64,000 bases of DNA from Loigolactobacillus bifermentans DSM 20003 (lineage in GTDB: Bacteria; Bacillota; Bacilli; Lactobacillales; Lactobacillaceae): NCBI RefSeq assembly GCF_001434575.1, contig NZ_AZDA01000093.1, positions 151,469 through 215,468 of the forward strand, given 5' to 3'. This document shows, one piece after another, positions 1 through 9,171 of this stretch. The notes below the pieces were generated by a model, which was not told the DNA's origin, did not search any database, and was given only the letters and a program-made list of their open reading frames with translations. How positions within the stretch are numbered: the stretch's first letter is position 1; each line of letters begins with the position of its first letter. Position numbers and translations under genes: made by a program.

Positions 1-1
1 T

Positions 2-94
2 TTTTCATATGAACGCTTTTTAGAAAATCAAATTCGTCATGCCTTTGATTTTTCTGGAACACCGGTGCATTTAATTATCCGCCGCCGGAAATAG
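2..94 (+). CDS. der: Der/EngA GTPase, C-terminal end only
   Basis: The first 93 bases read as the last 30 codons of a protein ending in [13 protein letters not shown], then [13 protein letters not shown] and TAG. This is the conserved end of the KH-like domain of Der, the double-domain GTPase needed for assembly of the 50S ribosomal subunit. The GTPase domains lie outside the window. The neighbour hup fits, because der lies just upstream of the HU gene in many Firmicutes. Assignment rests on a short C-terminal signature. Confidence 0.85.
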   Translation, partial: FSYERFLENQIRHAFDFSGTPVHLIIRRRK

Positions 95-324
95 CGCAAA
101 GCCTGATTTGATGCAAATTCTAACCAAAAATTAAGGAAATGTCATAATTTGGCCGATTTGAGCATAAAAAGTGACGAATTATCAAAAAAACCTTGCTATC
201 AAGGCGTTCCTATGATATTTTTAGTTCAGAAATAATGATTTGGCTCATTGTTTCGCCAGTGTTCGTAACTGGAGCAACTCCATTAGACACTCGTCTAACT
301 TTTAGATGGGGAGGTGAATTTATT
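95..324 (+). promoter_or_regulatory. hup upstream region and structured leader
   Basis: This 230-base gap holds the promoter and leader of the HU gene. A TATGAT at 211-216 is a plausible -10, without a convincing -35. Downstream are small inverted repeats: CCAGT/ACTGG (256-260 and 268-272), GGAG/CTCC (271-274 and 278-281) and TTAGAC/GTCTAA (283-288 and 293-298). The last ends about ten bases before the ribosome binding site GGGGAGGTG (308-316). No terminator for der is obvious. Confidence 0.4.
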
Positions 325-600
325 ATGGCAAACAAAGCTGAATTGATCGAAAACGTAGCAAGTCAAACAGACTTGACGAAAAAGCAAGCAACAGCTGCTG
401 TTGATGCTGTCTTTGGTTCAATCCAAGACACATTAGCAAAAGGTGAAAAGGTTCAATTAATTGGCTTCGGTAACTTTGAAGTTCGTGATCGTGCTGCTCG
501 TAAAGGGCGTAACCCACAAACTGGTGCTGAAATTCAAATTCCAGCCAGCAAAGTACCAGCTTTTAAACCTGGTAAAGCATTGAAGGATGCGGTTAAATAA
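325..600 (+). CDS. hup: DNA-binding protein HU
   Basis: A 91-residue histone-like protein that binds and bends DNA as a dimer and compacts the nucleoid. It starts [12 protein letters not shown] and carries the family signature [18 protein letters not shown] followed by the beta-arm, ending [14 protein letters not shown]; length is standard for HU. The frame is open further upstream, but ATG at 325 follows GGGGAGGTG at proper spacing and gives the canonical N-terminus. It is monocistronic, with a terminator at 612-637 and a long structured leader. Confidence 0.97.
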   Translation: MANKAELIENVASQTDLTKKQATAAVDAVFGSIQDTLAKGEKVQLIGFGNFEVRDRAARKGRNPQTGAEIQIPASKVPAFKPGKALKDAVK

Positions 601-611
601 CCAATTTAGAG

Positions 612-637
612 GGACTAGCAATTTTGCTAGTCCTTTT
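612..637 (+). terminator. hup terminator
   Basis: Perfect 9-bp stem GGACTAGCA/TGCTAGTCC with a 4-base loop followed by TTTT, starting 12 bases after the hup stop. Confidence 0.85.
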
Positions 638-687
638 AAATTGGCGATTAAACAATTGTCTAGTTTGAATAAGAAAGGTGCAGTGTG

Positions 688-1953
688 ATGAGTTATTCAG
701 AAAATATGCTGGCTGCATTAGCAGATGGCAATCTCAAACAAGCAAAAAAAGACTTTCAACGTGCATTACAGCAAGATAGTGATGATTTGTTGTATAGTCT
801 GGCTGAAAACTTGTATGCCTTAGGTTTTTTGCCGGAAGCACGAAAAGTTTATTTAAAATTACTGGCCAAATACCCAGACGAAGATGAGTTACGAACAACT
901 TTAGCTGATATTGCCATCAGTGATGGTAAAACCGAACAGGCCTTGGATTACTTGCAAGCCATTCAGCCGGATTCACCTGCTTATGCAGAAAGTCTATTGG
1001 TGTCGGCGGACCTTTACCAACAACAAGGACTTTATGAAGTCAGTGAACAGAAACTACTGGAAGCACGTCGCCTTTATCCTGATGAAACCGTAATCGCCTT
1101 TGCGTTGGCTGAATTTTATTTTGACAGTGGCGAATTTCAAAAGGCCATTGTCTACTATGAAGAATTAATTGCAGCTGGTGAAGTTGAAATTTCTAAGGTT
1201 AACTTGTATCAGCGTTTAGGCGTCGCTTATGCCAATAGCGGTGCGTTTGAAAAGGCTGCCGAGTACTTGGATTTGATTCCAACTGCTGAAATGAGCGCTG
1301 AAACGGCCTTTCAGGCGGGTTTTATTCAATTGCAGCTGAAAGACTACCAGGCAGCCGAAAAACTGTTATCTGAGCTACGGGAGCAAGATTCGCAATTTAG
1401 TTCGTTATACCCTTATTTAGCGACAGCCCAAGAAAAGCAAGCTAAATTGACGGATGCATTACGGACCTTGCAAGAAGGCATGGCTGTGGACGCTTATAAT
1501 GAAGTGCTCTATCAACGTGCTGCGGATCTAGCCTTTCGCTTAGATGATGAAGCCTTAGGCGAAAAATATTTGCAACACTGGCTGGCATTAGTGCCAGATG
1601 ATATGACGGCCATTGTACAGCTGAGTAATCTTTATGTGAAGCAAGGACGACATGATGAGAATATCGCATTACTCACACCAGTGGCTGATCGTGGTGATGC
1701 GGATCCACAAGCTTATTGGAATTTAGCGGTTTCTGCAGATGCGCAAGATGAGACCAAAGTAGCCCGCGAAAATTATTTGTTGGCTTATCCAACCTTTAAA
1801 AATCAACCTGATTTTTTGCATCAATTGATTTTATTCTTCCAGAGTGTCGGTCAGCGCACCGAAATGTTAACGGCCTTAAAACGATACGTTAAATTAGTGC
1901 CAACGGATGATGAAATGGCTTGGTTATTGGAATCTACTGAAGAGGACAACTAA
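688..1953 (+). CDS. TPR-repeat protein, YpiA family
   Basis: A 421-residue soluble protein built almost entirely of tetratricopeptide repeats, for example LYSLAENLYALGFLPEARK, VIAFALAEFYFDSGEFQKA and NLYQRLGVAYANSGAFEKA. TPR arrays are protein-binding scaffolds. It matches B. subtilis YpiA in size and setting, since ypiA is followed there by ypiB. GTG 685 and ATG 688 are adjacent in-frame starts; ATG 688 is preferred because AAAGGTG (674-680) lies 7 bases upstream. Its stop TAA shares its last base with the start of the next gene, so the two are translationally coupled. The exact molecular role is unknown. Confidence 0.8.
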   Translation: MSYSENMLAALADGNLKQAKKDFQRALQQDSDDLLYSLAENLYALGFLPEARKVYLKLLAKYPDEDELRTTLADIAISDGKTEQALDYLQAIQPDSPAYAESLLVSADLYQQQGLYEVSEQKLLEARRLYPDETVIAFALAEFYFDSGEFQKAIVYYEELIAAGEVEISKVNLYQRLGVAYANSGAFEKAAEYLDLIPTAEMSAETAFQAGFIQLQLKDYQAAEKLLSELREQDSQFSSLYPYLATAQEKQAKLTDALRTLQEGMAVDAYNEVLYQRAADLAFRLDDEALGEKYLQHWLALVPDDMTAIVQLSNLYVKQGRHDENIALLTPVADRGDADPQAYWNLAVSADAQDETKVARENYLLAYPTFKNQPDFLHQLILFFQSVGQRTEMLTALKRYVKLVPTDDEMAWLLESTEEDN

Positions 1954-2486
1954 TGGAACAAGCGCTTAAAGTAGCATTGATTGAGTCTTTTTTAGCACAA
2001 CAACAATTGCCTGTGCGTGAGGCAGAGTGGTTTTTACGCTATTTATTAGGCCAACCACAAGCTTTGTCTAACTTGCACGTGGTGGAACATGCCTTAGCAG
2101 CTGATCGCGGTATTTTAATTCAGACCACGGCCGGTGACACAGCTTTTGCCATGAAGCGCGCTGACCTGTTATTAACGATTCCAGATCAAATTTTTCATGA
2201 AGTAAACGCACATCAAGATCAGGCCTACTTTTTAGAATTAGATTTTCCACAACGCCAACTTGATCTCGATTATTTAACGGTTTTAGAAGATAATCCGTAT
2301 TATCGTTGGGCGGATCATCCTGATCCAGAAGTGTCAGAACGTTTAGCCACTTATTGGACGATGCGTCAGCAACAGGCCTTAATCGCGGCGATTGATCAGG
2401 CATTAGCCCAAGATGATCAAATTAGTTTTCAGCGGTTGAGTCAGCAGTACCAGGAACTGAAAAAACAACGGCAAGCCAAGCATTAA
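1953..2486 (+). CDS. reoY: UPF0302 protein YpiB/ReoY
   Basis: A 177-residue protein of the UPF0302 (YpiB) family. In Listeria and Enterococcus the homologue ReoY promotes ClpCP-dependent degradation of MurA, the first committed enzyme of peptidoglycan synthesis, with ReoM. Family features here are the N-terminal helix KVALIESFLAQQQLPVREAE, the central FLELDFPQRQLDLDYL, and a charged helical tail ending KKQRQAKH. It overlaps the TPR gene by one base (TAATG). Its last codons form one arm of a bidirectional terminator. Family membership is well supported; the MurA role is transferred from other genera. Confidence 0.8.
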   Translation: MEQALKVALIESFLAQQQLPVREAEWFLRYLLGQPQALSNLHVVEHALAADRGILIQTTAGDTAFAMKRADLLLTIPDQIFHEVNAHQDQAYFLELDFPQRQLDLDYLTVLEDNPYYRWADHPDPEVSERLATYWTMRQQQALIAAIDQALAQDDQISFQRLSQQYQELKKQRQAKH

Positions 2487-2514
2487 TTGCAGGGCCTGCC
2501 GTTGTTTTATTTTT
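2462..2514. terminator. bidirectional terminator between reoY and the YitT gene
   Basis: Perfect 12-bp inverted repeat AAAACAACGGCA (2462-2473) and TGCCGTTGTTTT (2497-2508), followed on the plus strand by ATTTTTT and preceded on the other strand by the equivalent A/T runs. The left arm lies inside the end of reoY. It separates two convergent genes. Confidence 0.7.
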
Positions 2515-3385
2515 TGCCAAAAATGGAACGTACTTTACGTTGATAGGAGAAGCCTTCACCAATCACCTCATGCACATTGAGAATGGAGACAAAGGCATGG
2601 GGATCGTGATGCTGAATAATGCGTTTTAAGGTGACCAGTTCGTTAGGCGCCACCACGCAGTAAATCATCTCTTTAGTCTCCCGTTGGTGGCCACCTTTAG
2701 CTGGCAAGTAACTCACGCCACGGTCTAGATCAGTCATAATTTGTTGCGCGATATTGGTGAATTCAGGACTGATGATCAACACCCCTTTAGCGGCGTAAGC
2801 ACCGGCTTGGGTAAAATCAACGACCTGGGTGAAAATAAAGGATGCCAGTAACGTGTACATCATATGTCGAATGTCCAAATAGGACAACGAAATGGTTAAG
2901 ACTAACACGTCAAATAACAGCAAAGTGCGGCCCATGGAAATACCTTTTTCTTTTTCAATGATCCGGGCAATGACATCGCTGCCGCCAGTGGTGCCACCAG
3001 CACGATAGATCAGGCCACTGCCAAAACCACCAGCTAAACCGGCCAGCACCCCAGCAATAAAGAGATCATGGTGTAGATTGATCTGCAAAGGAATCCGTTG
3101 CCAGCACCATAAGGAGAGCGACAACATAGCCGTTCCGAAAATAGTTAACAAAAGGGTTTGTTTGCCAAGGTATTTGTAGCCAAAGATCACTAACGGAATA
3201 TTGAGCAAAAGTGTGGTATATGCGGGGTCGATCTGAAACCAATAACGCAGTAACAAGGTGATCCCAGTAATACCGCCTTCTGCTAAATGATTTTGAATGT
3301 TGATACTGGCTAACCCTAAACCATAAAGCATACAACCAGCCGTGATCAACGCGAGATCTTGCCATTTGATCCGATTTTCTGTCAT
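2507..3385 (-). CDS. YitT family membrane protein (DUF161/DUF2179)
   Basis: A 292-residue integral membrane protein with five or six hydrophobic segments in the first 190 residues (for example LALITAGCMLYGLGLAS and LFIAGVLAGLAGGFGSGLIY), the glycine-rich RAGGTTGGSDVIARI loop, and a cytoplasmic C-terminal domain of DUF2179 type (GVLIISPEFTNIAQQIMTDL, CVVAPNELVTLKRII). Substrate is unknown for the family. ATG 3385 follows AAGGAG at 8 bases. It is a single gene, convergent with reoY and divergent from dapB. Confidence 0.85.
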   Translation of the reverse strand: MTENRIKWQDLALITAGCMLYGLGLASINIQNHLAEGGITGITLLLRYWFQIDPAYTTLLLNIPLVIFGYKYLGKQTLLLTIFGTAMLSLSLWCWQRIPLQINLHHDLFIAGVLAGLAGGFGSGLIYRAGGTTGGSDVIARIIEKEKGISMGRTLLLFDVLVLTISLSYLDIRHMMYTLLASFIFTQVVDFTQAGAYAAKGVLIISPEFTNIAQQIMTDLDRGVSYLPAKGGHQRETKEMIYCVVAPNELVTLKRIIQHHDPHAFVSILNVHEVIGEGFSYQRKVRSIFGKK

Positions 3386-3540
3386 CCAATCAGCTCCTTC
3401 AAATTATTTACAAGTTACCAACTTGGCCCTTTAAAGCTATCGTATCGGATTTTAAGTTGAACTGCCATTACTTCTGAGATAATTGCCATTTTTTGTTTAG
3501 CAAATTCTTAGCTGATAATGTATTTTAAGCTGCGATTTTG

Positions 3541-3560
3541 GTAAGATAGAAGTATCTTAC
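3541..3560 (+). promoter_or_regulatory. inverted repeat upstream of dapB
   Basis: Perfect 8-bp inverted repeat GTAAGATA-GAAG-TATCTTAC, six bases before the AAGAAGG ribosome binding site of dapB. It may be a repressor operator or a leader hairpin. The 196-base gap shows no lysine riboswitch or T-box. Confidence 0.45.
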
Positions 3561-3581
3561 ACGAAAAGAAGGTTGATCGGT

Positions 3582-4367
3582 TTGACAAAGATTATTGTGG
3601 CTGGTTTTAAAGGCCGGATGGGTGCCACGGCCGTTGACATGGTTTTAAATCATGACGGTTTCGAATTAGTAGGTGTTTACGATCCAGTTGCCACGGAGAA
3701 AAACTTAAATGAGGTTGCCGGTTATGCGGACCAAAATGTACCGGTTTTAACATTAGAACAAGTGCCAGATGTCACACCAGATGTTTGGATCGATTTTACG
3801 ATTCCAAAGGCGGCTGTTGCGAATACAAAGTTTGCGCTGGAACATCATATTTCACCTGTCATTGGCACCACTGGTTTTAAGGCAGAAGAGGTTGCTGCTT
3901 TGAAACAATTATCGAAAGAACAAGGCGTTGGCGGCTTAATTGCACCTAACTTTGGGTTGACTGCTGTTTTAATGATGCAATTTGCGAAGCAAGCGGCGAA
4001 GTATTTCCCAGATGTTGAAATTATTGAAATGCACCATGACAACAAATTAGATGCGCCAAGCGGTACAGCAATTAAAACGGCCGAAATGATGGCTGAAGTA
4101 CGGGCTCAAAAAGAACAAGGCAATCCGAATGAAAAGGAAACTTTAAAGGGTGCCCGTGGTGCTAATTATGATGGTATGCACATCCATAGTGTGCGCTTGC
4201 CAGGTTTAATTGCCCATCAACAAGTTCAATTTGGTGGTGTGGGCGAAGGCCTAACGATTCGCCAAGATACTTATGATCGGGTTTCCTTTATGACAGGGGT
4301 TGCGTTAGCCTGCGAAAAAGTCACGGCTGCCCATGAACTTTTTGAAGGTTTGGAAAACTTCCTATGA
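3582..4367 (+). CDS. dapB: 4-hydroxy-tetrahydrodipicolinate reductase
   Basis: Reduces hydroxy-tetrahydrodipicolinate with NAD(P)H in the diaminopimelate/lysine pathway, needed for peptidoglycan cross-links. The N-terminus has the dinucleotide-binding loop GFKGRMG; the catalytic and substrate motif is [15 protein letters not shown] with the paired histidines and lysine; [15 protein letters not shown] is the usual C-terminal motif. The frame opens at TTG 3573, but that start abuts the ribosome binding site AAGAAGG; TTG 3582 has 9-base spacing and gives MTKIIVAGF, so 261 residues. The end overlaps cca as ATGA. No other dap gene is in the window, so the rest of the pathway must lie elsewhere. 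Confidence 0.95.
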   Translation: MTKIIVAGFKGRMGATAVDMVLNHDGFELVGVYDPVATEKNLNEVAGYADQNVPVLTLEQVPDVTPDVWIDFTIPKAAVANTKFALEHHISPVIGTTGFKAEEVAALKQLSKEQGVGGLIAPNFGLTAVLMMQFAKQAAKYFPDVEIIEMHHDNKLDAPSGTAIKTAEMMAEVRAQKEQGNPNEKETLKGARGANYDGMHIHSVRLPGLIAHQQVQFGGVGEGLTIRQDTYDRVSFMTGVALACEKVTAAHELFEGLENFL

Positions 4368-5572
4368 GATTAACAACCATTCCCACTGAGTTTTTGCAGG
4401 CCGTTCCAGTGATTGCTAAAATCGAGCAAGCAGGGTTTGAAGCGTATTTTGTGGGCGGTAGTGTCCGAGATGCCTTATTAGGCCATAAAAAGATCCATGA
4501 TGTGGACATTGCCACCAGTGCTTATCCAGCTGAGATCAAGCAAATCTTTCGCCGCACAGTGGATACTGGTATTCAACACGGGACTGTAACAGTTTTACAA
4601 GGTGACTTATCTTACGAAGTGACGACTTTTCGAACCGAATCTGGTTATCAAGATTTTCGGCGGCCAGATCATGTGACCTTTGTGCGTTCTTTAGCAGAAG
4701 ATTTAAAGCGCCGGGATTTTACGATCAATGCGTTGGCACTGCAACATGATGGCACGGTGATTGATTTATTTGATGGCTTAACTGACTTAAATCGGCGGGT
4801 GATTCGCGCGGTTGGAACGCCTGAAACGCGATTTCACGAAGATGCCCTGCGCATGATGCGTGCGATTCGTTTCCAAAGTCAATTAGATTTCACTATTGAA
4901 CCGGCCACGTTGGCTGCCATTCAGACAGAACACCATTTGTTAGCCAAAATTGCGGTTGAGCGGATTCATGACGAATTTACCAAGTTATTATTGGGACAAC
5001 GTCGGCAAAATGCATTGCAAAATTTTGTGACCACCCGGTTATTTGAAGATTGCCCAGGCATGGCAACTTCAGAACAGGCGCTTTTGCAACTTAGTCGATT
5101 GCCTGATCAACCGTTGCACTCAGCGGCCAGTGCCTGGACATTGGTAGCTGCTGGGCTAGGTTGGACCGCACAGCAAGCCATTAAGCAATTAAAACGTTGG
5201 AAATCGCCGAATCAGTTGATTGCAACGGTGAGCACGAATTTAGAGTTGATCCCACATTTTATTGCGAATGATTTTACCAATTGGGACCTTTATCAAGCCG
5301 GTTGGCATTGTTTGATGATCACCAATGAAGTGATGGCATTGTATCAAAAAGCCATCCCTGAGGCGCAGTTGCAGCAACAGTATCAGCAGCTGCCAATCAA
5401 GACTAAAAATGAATTGGCCATTAATGGTCGTGATTTGTTGCAACGAACGACAATCAAACCTGGACCGCAAATGGGTCAGCTGTTAAAGCAGCTTGAACAG
5501 GCCGTTGTGGCGGGAACATTGCCCAATGACGCGGCGGTTTTATTGCAGCAAGCAGAACAAATGATGGCTTAA
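4364..5572 (+). CDS. cca: CCA-adding tRNA nucleotidyltransferase
   Basis: A 402-residue class II nucleotidyltransferase that adds or repairs the 3' CCA of tRNAs. Visible motifs are [13 protein letters not shown], the metal-binding DVDIATSA (DxD), [11 protein letters not shown], and the nucleotide-selecting [17 protein letters not shown]. Length matches the Firmicute CCA-adding enzyme rather than the separate A- and CC-adding pair. It starts with the ATGA overlap at the end of dapB; B. subtilis also carries dapB and cca in one operon, with other genes between them. Confidence 0.95.
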   Translation: MRLTTIPTEFLQAVPVIAKIEQAGFEAYFVGGSVRDALLGHKKIHDVDIATSAYPAEIKQIFRRTVDTGIQHGTVTVLQGDLSYEVTTFRTESGYQDFRRPDHVTFVRSLAEDLKRRDFTINALALQHDGTVIDLFDGLTDLNRRVIRAVGTPETRFHEDALRMMRAIRFQSQLDFTIEPATLAAIQTEHHLLAKIAVERIHDEFTKLLLGQRRQNALQNFVTTRLFEDCPGMATSEQALLQLSRLPDQPLHSAASAWTLVAAGLGWTAQQAIKQLKRWKSPNQLIATVSTNLELIPHFIANDFTNWDLYQAGWHCLMITNEVMALYQKAIPEAQLQQQYQQLPIKTKNELAINGRDLLQRTTIKPGPQMGQLLKQLEQAVVAGTLPNDAAVLLQQAEQMMA

Positions 5573-5597
5573 CCAGTTGAATATTGCTAGAATAGAT

Positions 5598-5629
5598 AAA
5601 GTGAGGTGCATTGTGGCCTCGCTTTATTT
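5598..5629 (+). terminator. weak terminator after cca
   Basis: Stem AAAGTGAGG (5598-5606) with CCTCGCTTT (5617-5625), one G-U pair, a 10-base loop and a short ATTTA tail. It lies between cca and the ABC-F gene. The tail is short, so efficiency is doubtful. Confidence 0.5.
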
Positions 5630-5655
5630 AATGCTTAAAAAAGGAAGATTGCAGG

Positions 5656-7545
5656 ATGCAAACACTGACGGCAACAGGATTAACAAAAATTTACGGTGAG
5701 AAAAAGTTATTTGAACAAATTGATTTTATGATTCAAGCCGGCGATCGGATTGGGTTGATTGGAACAAATGGTGCTGGTAAAACGACCCTTTTAAATACCT
5801 TAACCGGATTGGATAGTTTAGATGCAGGCACCATTGAAACGCCAAAACAATACCGCATCAGTTACTTGCAGCAAATTCCAGTTTTGGACGATCAATTAAC
5901 CATTATGGCAGCTGTTTTTGCAGGGGATAACCCGATTTTTAAAACGATTCAAGATTATGAGGCTGCCTTATTGGCGTTAAGCGAAAATGGAACAGATCCT
6001 AAAGTTCAGACACGCTACGAACAGGCTGAACAGGCGATGAATCGGGATGATGCTTGGACAGCTGATACACAAATTAAAACGATTTTATCGCAATTACACA
6101 TTACAGATCTCAATCAAACGATTGGCGAATTGTCTGGTGGTCAAAAGAAACGGGTTGGGTTAGCGCAAGTTTTAATTGAAGCGCCGGATTTGTTGATTTT
6201 AGACGAACCAACCAACCACTTGGACTTTTCATCAATTGCCTGGCTAGAAGACTATTTAGCCAGTTATAAAGGGGCCTTATTGGTTGTCACCCATGATCGG
6301 TATTTCTTGGATCAGGTCACCAATCGGATCTTTGAATTAAGTTTTGGCCAACTTGAACGTTATGACGGAAATTATGCCACTTATTTAAAGGAAAAAGCGG
6401 TGCGTACTGAGAATCAGTTGGAACATGCGGCCAAGCAGGAAAAGCTGTATAAAAAAGAATTGGATTGGATGCGGGCTGGCGCTAAGGCACGTTCCACGAA
6501 GCAACAGGCACGGATTAATCGTTTCAATGAACTTAAAACGGAAGTGCAACAAGGCGTTGCGCAACAAGATGACGTGGATATTAATTTAAGCCAACAACGC
6601 TTAGGCAAAAAAGTGATCGTCCTGAAGCAAGGTGGCTTGGCGTTTCATGAACAACAAATTTTTAAACAGTTGGATCTGTTAGTACAAGGGCATGATCGTA
6701 TTGGGATTACAGGGGAAAACGGTGCTGGTAAAACCACTTTCTTAAACGTGTTAGCTGGCAAAATTCCATTAACCAGTGGGACACTAACCTTAGGTGAAAC
6801 TGTGCGCTTAGGTTATTATACCCAGATCACGGAGCCATTGGATCCAGATGAACGGATGATCAACTACTTGCAAAAAGTCGGTGAAAAGGTAACTACTAAA
6901 TCCGGTGAAACCATTAGCGTGACACAACTGTTAGAGCAGTTTCTCTTTCCGCGCTTTATGCATGGTACCTTGATTCGTAAATTATCGGGTGGTGAAAAAC
7001 GCCGGTTGTATTTGTTGAAAATTTTAATGCAACAACCAAATGTTTTATTGTTAGATGAACCCACCAATGACTTGGATATTGGGACCTTAACCGTTTTAGA
7101 AAACTATTTAAACCAGTTTAACGGGGCCGTGATCACGGTATCTCATGATCGTTATTTCTTAGATCAAGTCGCTGATGAGCTGCTAATTTTCAAGGGTGCA
7201 GGGCAAATTCAACGCTTTAGTGGACAATTAACGGACTACTTAGCGCAAGAAAATCAACCTGCAGTTAAGGCCGCACCAGCAAAAAAGCAACCGGCACCGG
7301 TTGCTGAAAAAAAAGCACCAGCAAAAAAGGTCAAACTGACATACAACGAGCAAAAAGAATGGGAAACATTGGAACCAGCAATTGATCAACTGGAACAACA
7401 AGTTGAACAGTTACAAGCAGATATGGCGGCAAATGGTGCAGATTATGGTAAACTGGCGGAGCAGCAACGCCAATTAGACCAGGCAAATGCAGAAATTGAA
7501 CAAAAAATGGCGCGTTGGGAAGAATTAAGCCAATACGTCGACTAA
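5656..7545 (+). CDS. ABC-F ATPase, Uup/YfmR-like
   Basis: A 629-residue protein with two ABC ATPase domains and no membrane segments. Domain 1 has Walker A GTNGAGKTT, signature LSGGQKKRVGLAQ and Walker B LLILDEPTNHLD; domain 2 has GENGAGKTT, LSGGEKRRLYL and LLLDEPTNDLD. The linker (about residues 240-300) is helical and charged. After an Ala/Pro/Lys-rich spacer (about 535-560) comes a C-terminal coiled coil, as in Uup and YfmR. Members act at the ribosomal E site; YfmR helps polyproline translation. The C-terminal coil argues against an antibiotic-resistance subtype, but this is inference. thyA follows after 12 bases and is probably co-transcribed. Confidence 0.9.
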   Translation: MQTLTATGLTKIYGEKKLFEQIDFMIQAGDRIGLIGTNGAGKTTLLNTLTGLDSLDAGTIETPKQYRISYLQQIPVLDDQLTIMAAVFAGDNPIFKTIQDYEAALLALSENGTDPKVQTRYEQAEQAMNRDDAWTADTQIKTILSQLHITDLNQTIGELSGGQKKRVGLAQVLIEAPDLLILDEPTNHLDFSSIAWLEDYLASYKGALLVVTHDRYFLDQVTNRIFELSFGQLERYDGNYATYLKEKAVRTENQLEHAAKQEKLYKKELDWMRAGAKARSTKQQARINRFNELKTEVQQGVAQQDDVDINLSQQRLGKKVIVLKQGGLAFHEQQIFKQLDLLVQGHDRIGITGENGAGKTTFLNVLAGKIPLTSGTLTLGETVRLGYYTQITEPLDPDERMINYLQKVGEKVTTKSGETISVTQLLEQFLFPRFMHGTLIRKLSGGEKRRLYLLKILMQQPNVLLLDEPTNDLDIGTLTVLENYLNQFNGAVITVSHDRYFLDQVADELLIFKGAGQIQRFSGQLTDYLAQENQPAVKAAPAKKQPAPVAEKKAPAKKVKLTYNEQKEWETLEPAIDQLEQQVEQLQADMAANGADYGKLAEQQRQLDQANAEIEQKMARWEELSQYVD

Positions 7546-7557
7546 GAGGTGATAGTC

Positions 7558-8508
7558 ATGTTGGAAGATGCGTATTTAACACTGGCACGACAAATTTTAG
7601 AAACGGGTCATTTTAAAGGTGATCGCACGCATACTGGGACTTATAGCTTGTTTGGTTATCAAATGCGCTTTGATTTAAGTCAGGGCTTTCCGTTATTAAC
7701 CACTAAAAAAGTGCCATTTGGTTTGATTAAAAGTGAATTATTATGGTTTATTCACGGTGATAGTAATATTCGTTATTTATTACAACATCATAATCACATT
7801 TGGGATGAATGGGCCTTTCAACGCTATGTAGCAAGTGCAGCGTACCAAGGTCCTGATATGACCGATTTTGGTCACCGCCACTTAACCGATCCCGACTTTA
7901 ATCAGCAATATCAGGCCCAAATGAAACAGTTTACGGAGCGGATTGTTGCTGACGCTGATTTTGCAGCCAAATTTGGTGATCTCGGCAATATTTACGGCAA
8001 ACAGTGGCGAGCTTGGCGTACCAGTACGGGCGCGACGATTGATCAGCTACAGCAAGTCATCGCGCAGATCAAAACCAATCCTGATTCACGCCGCTTGATC
8101 GTCTCGGCTTGGAATCCAGAGGATGTCCCAAGTATGGCGTTGCCACCTTGTCACACCATGTTTCAGTTTTATGTAAATGATGGCAAATTAAGCTGTCAGC
8201 TTTATCAGCGGAGTGGTGATGTGTTCTTAGGTGTTCCGTTTAACATTGCGAGCTATGCTTTGTTAACAGCCTTAATTGCCCATGAAACTGGGCTACAAGT
8301 TGGTGAGTTTATTCACACCTTAGGGGATGCACACATTTACCAAAATCACGTGGAACAAGTGAAACGCCAACTAAGTCGCACGCCAGGACCTGCCCCAAAA
8401 CTGGTTTTAAATCAAGACAAACATTCTATTTTTGATTTTGACAGTACAGATATTCAGCTGGAAGGTTATCAGCCCCAACCAGCTATCAAAGCACCGGTGG
8501 CGGTTTAA
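7558..8508 (+). CDS. thyA: thymidylate synthase
   Basis: Methylates dUMP to dTMP using methylene-tetrahydrofolate and produces dihydrofolate. The protein is 316 residues, the same length as the L. casei enzyme, and keeps the roughly 50-residue insert (around residues 90-140) that E. coli ThyA lacks. The nucleophile is Cys198 in [34 protein letters not shown] binds dUMP. Translation starts at ATG 7558 behind AGAGGTG; an upstream GTG at 7549 lies inside that binding site. dfrA begins one base after its stop, so product and recycling enzyme are made together. Confidence 0.98.
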   Translation: MLEDAYLTLARQILETGHFKGDRTHTGTYSLFGYQMRFDLSQGFPLLTTKKVPFGLIKSELLWFIHGDSNIRYLLQHHNHIWDEWAFQRYVASAAYQGPDMTDFGHRHLTDPDFNQQYQAQMKQFTERIVADADFAAKFGDLGNIYGKQWRAWRTSTGATIDQLQQVIAQIKTNPDSRRLIVSAWNPEDVPSMALPPCHTMFQFYVNDGKLSCQLYQRSGDVFLGVPFNIASYALLTALIAHETGLQVGEFIHTLGDAHIYQNHVEQVKRQLSRTPGPAPKLVLNQDKHSIFDFDSTDIQLEGYQPQPAIKAPVAV

Positions 8509-8509
8509 G

Positions 8510-9016
8510 ATGGCTTTAAAGCAACTGGCCTATATTTGGGCAGAAGATCAAGCACATACCATTGGTTTGAATGGGCAACTACCTTGGCACTTACCGGCTG
8601 ATATGCATTATTTTAAAACAACGACCCAAGATAATCTGGTTATTATGGGACGACGCACATTTGCATCTTTTGGTGGTCGTCCGTTGCCGCAGCGGGTGAA
8701 TATTGTGCTCACCCATCAAATGGACTTTAAAGCACCTGAAAATGTCATCGTCTGTCACACTAAGGCTGACGTGCTGCAGACTGCAGCCCAATATCCAGAT
8801 CAAATTCCATTTATCATTGGTGGGGCAACTTTGTATGAATTGTTTAAACAGGACGTCCAATTGCTTTATGTTACTCGCATTCAAACGCGAGTAACCGGTG
8901 ACACAAAGATGCCGGCGTTAGATTGGACTGCCTTTCAATTGCAACAACAGCAGACATATTTGGCTGATGATAAGAATCGGTATGCTTATACATTTGAGTG
9001 TTACCAACGCAAATAA
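8510..9016 (+). CDS. folA: dihydrofolate reductase
   Basis: Reduces the dihydrofolate made by ThyA back to tetrahydrofolate with NADPH. The 168-residue protein shows IGLNGQLPWHLPADMHYFK, with Asp31 in the place of the catalytic acid of bacterial DHFRs, the NADPH motif VIMGRRTFASF, the IGGATLYELF loop, and VTGDTKMP near the end. The ATG at 8510 is separated from the thyA stop by one base and has only a weak GGTGG upstream, so translation probably depends on coupling. Confidence 0.96.
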   Translation: MALKQLAYIWAEDQAHTIGLNGQLPWHLPADMHYFKTTTQDNLVIMGRRTFASFGGRPLPQRVNIVLTHQMDFKAPENVIVCHTKADVLQTAAQYPDQIPFIIGGATLYELFKQDVQLLYVTRIQTRVTGDTKMPALDWTAFQLQQQQTYLADDKNRYAYTFECYQRK

Positions 9017-9020
9017 GCTT

Positions 9021-9051
9021 AAAAATACGTGTCTATATGACGCGTATTTTT
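9021..9051 (+). terminator. terminator of the thyA-folA unit
   Basis: 13-bp stem (9021-9033 with 9039-9051) with one G-U pair and a TATAT loop; the right arm ends in a TTTTTT run. It starts just after the folA stop. Confidence 0.8.
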
Positions 9052-9171
9052 TATTATGATACACAATTAACTGATTATGATGCCTAATTAAAAAAATATT
9101 TCAATTTGAAAATATCAATGTAAGCCCTTTAATGATGCTGAGTAGCGCTTTGCGTACGCTGATTACCCTTA

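Noticed and set aside
3386-3581. Possible lysine riboswitch before dapB
   Set aside because: The gap is barely long enough and shows none of the conserved core elements; only one short inverted repeat is present.
5656-7545. ABC-F protein as an antibiotic-resistance determinant
   Set aside because: It has the C-terminal coiled coil of Uup/YfmR and a housekeeping setting, with no resistance-type leader.
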